A stretch of 64,000 nucleotides of DNA, taken from positions 1,178,001 to 1,242,000 of the forward strand of contig NZ_CP044218.1 of the NCBI RefSeq assembly GCF_008727715.1. Reading direction: 5' to 3'. The translations under genes were made by a program, and so were the position numbers. This document shows positions 58,432 to 64,000 of the stretch, one piece after another. The DNA is from Mesorhizobium terrae. Its GTDB lineage: Bacteria > Pseudomonadota > Alphaproteobacteria > Rhizobiales > Rhizobiaceae. Positions within the stretch are counted from its first letter, which is position 1, and the number at the start of each line of letters is the position of its first letter. Below the pieces are notes generated by a model, which was given only the letters and a program-made list of their open reading frames with translations, made no database searches and was not told where the DNA came from.

Positions 58432-58711
58432 CGTCGATGCCAGATCGGTCGCGGTTTTCGGCGGCTATCACGGCGAATTCCGCAAAGTGCACAAAGCCGA
58501 TTGGGAAGTCGTCCAGCGACACGGCAGACCGATCATCTACACGTCCGCGTACGAGGCCGAAATAGCTGCGTGGCGGGCACTTCGTGCGCACCTGTGCGGC
58601 GATATCGTCGGGAGCGGCCAGAAGGCGGGAACTGCCCTTTCCGAAGCCGAATCCAAGTTCAAGAAGTTGTTCCGCGGTGGCGGTAAAACAGTAACGGTGG
58701 AGCAGCGTTGA
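58424..58711 (+). CDS. Phage protein of unknown function (95 aa)
   Basis: 95 residues (ARSVAVFGGYHGEFRKVHKA ... AEIAAWRALRAHLCGDI). ATG 58424 lies within the previous gene's end; a longer reading to 58343 crosses that gene. No family recognised. Confidence 0.6.
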   Translation: MNDVDARSVAVFGGYHGEFRKVHKADWEVVQRHGRPIIYTSAYEAEIAAWRALRAHLCGDIVGSGQKAGTALSEAESKFKKLFRGGGKTVTVEQR

Positions 58712-58712
58712 A

Positions 58713-59819
58713 GTGTCCCGCCGCATTGATCAGACAGAGATAGACGACCTGAAATCCCGCACGGAGCTTTCCTCCGTGTTCGCGCAATTCGGTGTGCGCA
58801 GCCGCGACACTGGCAAGATAAAATGGGTGCCCTGCTGCTTCCACGGCGAAAAGACGCCCAGCCTAAAGATTGATGATACGCGCGGTCGATACCATTGCTT
58901 CGGCTGTGGCGCGTCTGGAGATCACTTCTCCGTCCTGACCGAACTCGGCGGCAAGACCTTCATGGAGGCCGTGGAAGTGTTGGGCGGCGTCCGCCTGATC
59001 ACCGCCGAGGAGCGCAAGGAGATCGAGGCGCAGTCTCAGAAGTGGCAGAAGGAAGAAGCCGCCAAATCCGACCGAACCCGGAAAGATTGCCAGAAGCTGT
59101 TCGACGGGGCCAAGCCGATCGGCGGAACGCTTGCTGCAGCCTATCTGGAAGCGCGCGGCCTGCCTGTCGTCAAGCACTGGACTGCTGATTTACGGTTCGT
59201 CGCGGAGTTGCCCTATCACGGTTGGGTTTCAGCTGAGGCCGATTCGACATCCGACCTCGGTGCCTTCCCGGCCATGGTAGCGGCGATCCGCGATGCCAAG
59301 GGCCAGCTCATCGGCCTGCACCGTACCTATCTGGACAAGAGCGCTCCAAAGAAACTTGTGCCGCCGGGAGACCCGGCGCGAAACAAGGCGAAGAAGGTGC
59401 TGGGTGAACAGAAGGGCGGTACGATCCGTCTTTCGCCAGAGGGGCCATGCGTCGTCATTGGCGAGGGTATCGAGACAACTCGCGCATGGTTTGCACTCGG
59501 CCTCGCCGAGGAAGACGTCGCTTTGGCCGCCGCCGTGTCGCTGGGTAATTTGTCCGGTGGCGCAATGGGGTCATCGCCGCATCCTACCGACGACGATAAG
59601 CGGATTCCGAACGGCATACCGGACATGGACCGGCCCGGAATGATCCTGCCGGCGATCGTGCGCAAAGCCATTTTGCTTGGTGACGGCGATAGCGACTGGG
59701 CGATGACCCGGGCAAGATTGCTGGTGGGCGGGCGCCGACTTCGCAATCTCGGGCTATCCGTGTGGGTGCAGATGGCTCCCAAGGGTCAGGACTTCGGCGA
59801 CCTGGTTGAAGGTGCATGA
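58713..59819 (+). CDS. Phage DnaG-like primase with CHC2 zinc finger and toprim domain
   Basis: 368 residues. The zinc-binding CHC2 domain (WVPCCFHGEKTPSLKIDD, then RYHCFGCGASGD) is followed by a linker and a toprim domain (PCVVIGEGIETTRAWFALGL; LLGDGDSDW as the DxD motif). Makes RNA primers for phage replication. GTG 58713 starts it just after the preceding gene. Half the length of host DnaG, normal for phage primases. Confidence 0.9.
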   Translation: MSRRIDQTEIDDLKSRTELSSVFAQFGVRSRDTGKIKWVPCCFHGEKTPSLKIDDTRGRYHCFGCGASGDHFSVLTELGGKTFMEAVEVLGGVRLITAEERKEIEAQSQKWQKEEAAKSDRTRKDCQKLFDGAKPIGGTLAAAYLEARGLPVVKHWTADLRFVAELPYHGWVSAEADSTSDLGAFPAMVAAIRDAKGQLIGLHRTYLDKSAPKKLVPPGDPARNKAKKVLGEQKGGTIRLSPEGPCVVIGEGIETTRAWFALGLAEEDVALAAAVSLGNLSGGAMGSSPHPTDDDKRIPNGIPDMDRPGMILPAIVRKAILLGDGDSDWAMTRARLLVGGRRLRNLGLSVWVQMAPKGQDFGDLVEGA

Positions 59820-61156
59820 ACGCGATACCCCCACTACAGACGTTCGAAGCCTTCGAGGCGGAAGTCACGGAAGCGCTCAAGCCGGCGTTCCGGTCGCACT
59901 TCGGCGCGATTACATGGAAGGACCGCAAGCGGCCCCGCCGGCGGCTGCAATATTTGGTCGAGGACTGGCTGACGACCACGGGAGTGTCGGTTATCGGCGG
60001 TCGGTCAAGCAGCGGCAAGTCGTTCTTCGCGCTTCACCTTGGCATGTGCATCGCGCGCGGCAAGGAGTTCTTCGGGCTCTCGGTACGGCGCTGTGGCGTT
60101 GTCTACCAGGCAGGTGAAGGTGGTCTCGGCCTGCTCGATCGCATGGAGGCTTACGCCCAGCATTTCGAGGTGCCGGAAAGCGAGGACATCCCGTTCGTGC
60201 TGCTGCCGGGCAAGCTCGACATCTTCACCAAGGACAAGAAGGACGTGGATAATTTCATCGCCGAGGTGAATCACTACTCGACCGACATGGAGAAACGAAC
60301 CGGCGTCAGGGCCGGCTTCATCTGCATTGACACACTCAAGAAGGCGGCCCCCGGCATCGATGAGATCAGCGGCAAGGACAATGCCGTCGTGCTCGACAAT
60401 GTCTACAGGATCGAACGTGACACGGGTTGCCACGTCTGCCTGGTCCATCACACCAATGCCGACGGCAAAAAGCTTCGCGGCCACACTTCGCTGCGTGATG
60501 ACGTCGAGCAGGTGATCCTTATCGAGCACGACAAGGACACAGGCATCCGCGACGCGGTGCTCGACAAGATCAAAGATGGCGAGGACGGCAGAAAAATCCG
60601 CTTCACGCTCATTGCCGTACCGGTGCGCAGCGACACCATGGAGGACGGCTCCACGAAGGAAATCACCTCATGTGCCATCGTAACCGTGAGCGAGAAGGAG
60701 AGGCTTAAGAAAGAACAGGAGAAACAAGGGGTATCCGTCAATCCGACGGAGCGCCGAATCTTGATGAACCTGTTCGACGCCATCGACAGATATGGCAAGT
60801 TCGTCGCCGACGAGAAGGACGGACCTCGCGCGGCCCTCGGCAAGACGGTCGTGAAATGGGACTATTTCCGCGATGTATCTCTGGAGAAAATGCCTGACGT
60901 TTCCGAGGAGGAACGCAAGAAGGCCATCGAGCGGCTTCGGACTGAATTCAGGCGTTCTAGCACGTTCCTCTTGAAGTCCGGTGTCATCGGCGTGGAGCGG
61001 CCCTTCATGTGGCACACGGGCAAGCCGATCCGCGGATTCCCCAAGACGATGCCAAACTACCGTGGTGGCGGTGCGCCCGAACTGCCTCTGGACAACAGTT
61101 CGACCTCACCCGGCATGGCGGAAATGATCGAAGGCGATGGGGAGATCCAGCTTTGA
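59816..61156 (+). CDS. RepA/AAA_25-type replicative helicase
   Basis: 446 residues with Walker A VIGGRSSSGKSFFALHLG, Walker B GFICIDTLKKAAPGID and motif CLVHHTNADGKKLRGHTSLR (sensor region) of RSF1010 RepA-like hexameric helicases. Works with the primase just upstream (4-base overlap). The last 180 residues are a charged, helical extension. Confidence 0.85.
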   Translation: MNAIPPLQTFEAFEAEVTEALKPAFRSHFGAITWKDRKRPRRRLQYLVEDWLTTTGVSVIGGRSSSGKSFFALHLGMCIARGKEFFGLSVRRCGVVYQAGEGGLGLLDRMEAYAQHFEVPESEDIPFVLLPGKLDIFTKDKKDVDNFIAEVNHYSTDMEKRTGVRAGFICIDTLKKAAPGIDEISGKDNAVVLDNVYRIERDTGCHVCLVHHTNADGKKLRGHTSLRDDVEQVILIEHDKDTGIRDAVLDKIKDGEDGRKIRFTLIAVPVRSDTMEDGSTKEITSCAIVTVSEKERLKKEQEKQGVSVNPTERRILMNLFDAIDRYGKFVADEKDGPRAALGKTVVKWDYFRDVSLEKMPDVSEEERKKAIERLRTEFRRSSTFLLKSGVIGVERPFMWHTGKPIRGFPKTMPNYRGGGAPELPLDNSSTSPGMAEMIEGDGEIQL

Positions 61157-61500
61157 TGAAGCCGATCTTCCGTCGCCGCCGGCATGACGACGCCGTTCGT
61201 TATGTCACCTACGTCATGTGGCTGGTGGGCTATTCGCAGCGTTCCATCGCTTTCGCGCTGGGAATGCGCACCAAGCAGGTCGCCGGCATCATCGAGAACT
61301 CGGAATATCGTGCGCGCTCCTCGATGTCGGACGAGGATCGCACGGCGAAGCTATCCGAGCTCGAAGCCATTCGCCTGGACGACGCCGGAGCGAAACTCGA
61401 TGGCGGCATTCTCGATCGTATCGGCTTCACCGCCCGGCCGCTGGATCGCAGGCAGAGCCGCGCGAGCCTCAAGCGAAAGGTGCGAGGCCGTGCCGGGTAA
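61156..61500 (+). CDS. Small HTH-like phage protein (114 aa)
   Basis: 114 residues. YVMWLVGYSQRSIAFALGMR then TKQVAGIIENSEY looks like a helix-turn-helix. ATG 61156 shares a base with the helicase stop (TGATG). May be a late regulator; not proven. Confidence 0.6.
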   Translation: MKPIFRRRRHDDAVRYVTYVMWLVGYSQRSIAFALGMRTKQVAGIIENSEYRARSSMSDEDRTAKLSELEAIRLDDAGAKLDGGILDRIGFTARPLDRRQSRASLKRKVRGRAG

Positions 61501-62425
61501 CGACATCATCAAGCGGCGACTGAAATCGCTGCGCCAGCGCGAGCAAGAGAAGTCGGATGCGGCGGCAGCCCGCAAGGCTGCCATCGAACAGCGCGCGGCG
61601 GCCAACGGATTGTCGATCGAGATGCAAGAGGCCGTAGACGCGCCCAACACATACGCGACGGTGTGCCGGCCGATGCCCCTCTCATTCTACTATGGCGAGG
61701 GCTCTACGCCGGAGCGGGATGCCGCATTCATGGCGCGACGCGCTGCATTCTACGCCCTTTGTGCCAAGGCCTTCGGATTCGAGGGTTGGCACCTTGAGCC
61801 GTACGCCTACGAGATGAGTGTGGCCGACGCTGTCCTGCGATCTGCCTTCGGCGGCCGTGACATGAAGTTGAGCCTGATCGATCAGGATCATGCCTCGATC
61901 GTGAACACCAGCGCTGCGCCGCTCGAATTCATGGTTGCGCAGAGGTGGCTCGAAACCCCGAAGGACCCGCCCGGGTATGGCATCCTGCGGTTCTCAGCAG
62001 CAGTCCGGTTCCGCGACGAGGTTGCCGGCTCGCAGTCGGGTGGCTTGAAGTCGCAGAACCTCGAAGGCGGTAGTGGCGGCTTCGGGCCACGCCTCGTGTC
62101 CGATTACGCCCTCGACTGCATATCGAAGGTGTCAGCAGTTCGTGCAAGGCTGCATCCAGGCCTATACCGGTTGCTCTACATGGTGGTGATCGACGATTTG
62201 TGGGTATGGGAGATCGATGCCAAGAAGGCTGTCCGCAACGCCAAGTCACGCCCCCCAGGGAAGCGCACACAGGCTCAGCGCATCTTTCACGAAGCGCGCC
62301 GGCGGCAACTGCAGGCGAGACGCGACCGCATCATCCTCAAGCTTCATAAGGCGCTCGACAGTGCGGCGGTCGTGTTTCGATACATGAGCGAAGCTGAGTA
62401 CGACGCGCGCTGGGCGACGCGCTAG
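61490..62425 (+). CDS. Phage protein of unknown function (311 aa)
   Basis: 311 residues from GTG 61490, overlapping the previous gene by 11 bases. An N-terminal charged helix (KRRLKSLRQREQEKSDAAAA) precedes a globular part (CRPMPLSFYYGEGSTPERDA ... GLYRLLYMVVIDDLWVWEID) and a basic C-terminal helix. No known family. The reading upstream to 61184 is Arg/Ser-rich and out of frame with the HTH-like gene. Confidence 0.65.
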   Translation: MPGNDIIKRRLKSLRQREQEKSDAAAARKAAIEQRAAANGLSIEMQEAVDAPNTYATVCRPMPLSFYYGEGSTPERDAAFMARRAAFYALCAKAFGFEGWHLEPYAYEMSVADAVLRSAFGGRDMKLSLIDQDHASIVNTSAAPLEFMVAQRWLETPKDPPGYGILRFSAAVRFRDEVAGSQSGGLKSQNLEGGSGGFGPRLVSDYALDCISKVSAVRARLHPGLYRLLYMVVIDDLWVWEIDAKKAVRNAKSRPPGKRTQAQRIFHEARRRQLQARRDRIILKLHKALDSAAVVFRYMSEAEYDARWATR

Positions 62426-62736
62426 TCGGCACCAACGATCTTGTCGACAGCGGCATGCAGCTCCGTCGCTATGGTCCCTGCCCTCTCGCGCAGCGCGCGG
62501 ACCTTGGCAAGATCCTCATCAGCTTCCGGCGTCCACGGCTGCAATCCGGCGCGCAGCGCGGCCATCGCAAGGCGGTCCTGCAAGGTCAACTCTGCCTCGG
62601 CATCGCGCTTACGGGTGAGCTGGCGGCCGGACAGGCCCATCTGCTCGGCGGCAGCCGATACCTGCTTGCCGTTGAAGCCCATCCGCTCCAGCCAGATCGC
62701 GACTTCTGATGGGTTCCTGGTATCCATGTCAGTCAC
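62422..62736 (-). CDS. Small HTH-like phage protein, minus strand
   Basis: 104 residues with a homeodomain-like pattern (SEVAIWLERMGFNGKQVSAA ... LSGRQLTRKR). Converges on the 61490 gene with a 4-base overlap. Starts at ATG 62736 or 62727. Begins a minus-strand group with the next two genes. Confidence 0.6.
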   Translation of the reverse strand: MTDMDTRNPSEVAIWLERMGFNGKQVSAAAEQMGLSGRQLTRKRDAEAELTLQDRLAMAALRAGLQPWTPEADEDLAKVRALRERAGTIATELHAAVDKIVGAD

Positions 62737-63232
62737 TCCTAAGCCCTTGCGCCTGGTCCGTGATGGCGCGCGCTTTGACGTAGTTCTCCTCGATCGACAG
62801 CAGCCTGATCAGAACTTGCGCCGAGTGCGGAATATCCTGGGCACCATCGATCCATCCCATGACACGCGCCTGCGGTACGCCATAGATCTCGGCGAACTCC
62901 GTCGGCGTCAGGTCGGCGTCGACAAGAAGCTGCGCTAGATCGGCGCCGGTGAGCCGATCGTATCCACCTGCCTTGCGAGGGTCGGACATGCGGGATTCGA
63001 GAACGGCCTTCATGACGCGCAATGCCATGAACTCGGCATCCCGCTCGTTGTCGAAGCGGGTAACTCGGTTCTCGCGATCGCGAACCTCGTCAGGAACAAG
63101 GCCGGGCAGCGCGAACTGCCCGGCGAAGCCCTTGCCGGAAGGGTGACGGATTGCCTTGGCAATCGGGCGTGATGCGGGTTTGTCTGCCATCACGTCTGCA
63201 TAGGCGAGATTTTGAACCATGTATATCACCAT
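62729..63232 (-). CDS. XRE-like phage protein (167 aa)
   Basis: 167 residues. The C-terminal part (LTPTEFAEIYGVPQARVMGW then DIPHSAQVLIRLL) is a helix-turn-helix typical of antitoxin-like or phage regulators; the N-terminal part is basic. A shorter start at ATG 63190 is possible. Follows the sliding-clamp gene by 27 bases. Confidence 0.65.
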   Translation of the reverse strand: MVIYMVQNLAYADVMADKPASRPIAKAIRHPSGKGFAGQFALPGLVPDEVRDRENRVTRFDNERDAEFMALRVMKAVLESRMSDPRKAGGYDRLTGADLAQLLVDADLTPTEFAEIYGVPQARVMGWIDGAQDIPHSAQVLIRLLSIEENYVKARAITDQAQGLRSD

Positions 63233-63259
63233 TCCGAGAGATTGTTTGGGACGAAGCGT

Positions 63260-64000
63260 TCAGATGCGATGCGGCATCAGCACGCCTTTCCATCCTGCGA
63301 TCGATCCGGTGATCAACGCCGGCGACATTCCGTCCGACATCGCTATCGTCACATCGCGACCGTCCGGTGCGGCGGCGGTCAGAGCATCGAGCAGGTAGCT
63401 GGAGCTGAAGCCAATCTCGATGCGCTCACCGTCATATTGGCAATCGACCTCCATCGAGCCGCCGCCGACGTCAACCTCCTTGATAGAAATCGTGAGAACG
63501 CCGCGCTGGAAGACCAGCTTCACCGCGCCGGCGTTCTTCGACCGGATCGCGGTCACCGCCGCTACGGCACCTGCAAGGCGGCTGGCACGCACCGTGGCCA
63601 ACTTGTCGGTGGCTGTTGGAATGACGCGGGCGTAGTCGGGGAACGTGCCGTCGACCGTCTTAGACAGCAGCGTCACCGGTCCCCACATGACTGCATACTT
63701 GCCCTCGGCCACCATGACCTCAACCGTTGATGGGCAATTCTTGCCCTTCAAGAGACCGTGCATCAGGTGGAGTGACGCCGCCGGAAGGATGACATTGGGC
63801 AGGGCCTTGATGCCATCGACGTCATGGATCTCCTGCCGATAGAGCCGGTGGCCATCGGTCGCGGTTAGTGCCAGCGTGTCGCGATCGACGACATGTAGAA
63901 ATGCCCCGTTCAGATAGTAGCGGGTTTCCTCGGTGCTGATCGCGTCCTTCACGGCATCGATGGCATTCCAGAACGCGGAGCCAGGCAGCACGATCTCGAC
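63260..64000 (-). CDS. dnaN: DNA polymerase III beta-clamp homologue, 5' end outside the window
   Basis: 246 residues are visible, covering the second and third clamp domains: EETRYYLNGAFLHVVDRDTL ... ATDGHRLYRQEI (typical 'ATDGHRL'), TVDGTFPDYARVIPT and the C-terminal MPHRI in the position of MPMRL. The start lies beyond base 64000. A second, phage-borne clamp would tether the replicative polymerase to phage DNA, alongside the primase and helicase genes. Confidence 0.92.
   Translation of the reverse strand, partial: VEIVLPGSAFWNAIDAVKDAISTEETRYYLNGAFLHVVDRDTLALTATDGHRLYRQEIHDVDGIKALPNVILPAASLHLMHGLLKGKNCPSTVEVMVAEGKYAVMWGPVTLLSKTVDGTFPDYARVIPTATDKLATVRASRLAGAVAAVTAIRSKNAGAVKLVFQRGVLTISIKEVDVGGGSMEVDCQYDGERIEIGFSSSYLLDALTAAAPDGRDVTIAMSDGMSPALITGSIAGWKGVLMPHRI

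Larger units (their letters stand above)
42641..64000. mobile_element. Temperate prophage, right end outside the window
   Basis: About 35 closely packed genes with overlapping starts and stops: integrase and excisionase, leftward recombination/early operon, repressor with operators, rightward replication operon. No structural or lysis genes are reached before base 64000, so the late region lies beyond the window. Left boundary taken as the end of int; the attachment site is probably in 42281-42640. Confidence 0.85.

Noticed and set aside
1..64000. CRISPR arrays
   Set aside because: No regularly spaced direct repeats of 24-40 bases were seen; this was read by eye, so a very short array could be missed.

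Overview
The window looks like a high-GC alphaproteobacterium, most likely Hyphomicrobiales (Rhizobiales). Three things point that way: a conjugative element built like the Mesorhizobium symbiosis-island ICE family (FseA/RdfS/RlxS-type control plus a trb mating-pair operon), a prophage encoding GcrA-, CtrA- and GapR-like cell-cycle regulators, which are hallmarks of this class, and the codon use. The host cannot be named to genus from the sequence. Almost everything after the first 1.4 kb is accessory DNA.

Layout. 1-1440 is the 5' part of a glutamine-dependent NAD synthetase (minus strand). 1548-8422 is a heavy-metal cluster (Zn/Cd/Pb type): a MAPEG membrane protein, a P1B ATPase with four tandem metal-binding-like domains, LspA, a CcdA-like protein, UppP and a CDF-like exporter, served by two MerR-type 19-bp-spacer promoters. 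8497-9543 is an IS110-family transposase. 9743-34811 is the core of an integrative conjugative element: XRE regulators, a DUF2285 protein, a two-frame FseA-like activator, an RdfS-like excisionase, RepA/ParA, TraF, a lytic transglycosylase, an oriT-like region, relaxase, TraG and trbBCDEJKLFGI. An arsenic operon (arsR-arsC-arsC-acr3-arsH) and a broken SRPBCC gene sit between traG/CopG and trbB. 34783-42134 holds a LysR gene with no normal start codon, then a mercury operon (merT-P-F-A-B, divergent from merR), a second MerA/glutathione-reductase-like flavoprotein, a MerF-like small membrane protein with its own MerR-type promoter, and a hisI paralogue. 42281-42357 is tRNA-Arg(CCG). 42641-64000 is a temperate prophage that continues past the window.

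The prophage is organised like lambda. A repressor (52923-53594) with a co-transcribed secreted protein separates a leftward operon (recombination pair, helicase, HerA-like ATPase, zinc-finger proteins, xis, int) from a rightward operon (Cro-position protein, GcrA-like, GapR-like, RuvC-like, CtrA-like, primase, helicase). Matching operators sit in the -35/-10 spacers of both early promoters. A phage sliding clamp lies on the opposite strand at the right edge.

How it fits together. The metal, arsenic and mercury sets are cargo on or beside the ICE. Three promoters up to 37 kb apart share the operator CTGTAG-N3-CTACAG, while only one MerR-family gene is visible, which suggests shared control. 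The ICE appears to be held in check by the regulator set at 9.7-12.0 kb, where the activator would need a +1 ribosomal frameshift. The prophage's most unusual feature is that it carries look-alikes of three host cell-cycle regulators in one early operon.
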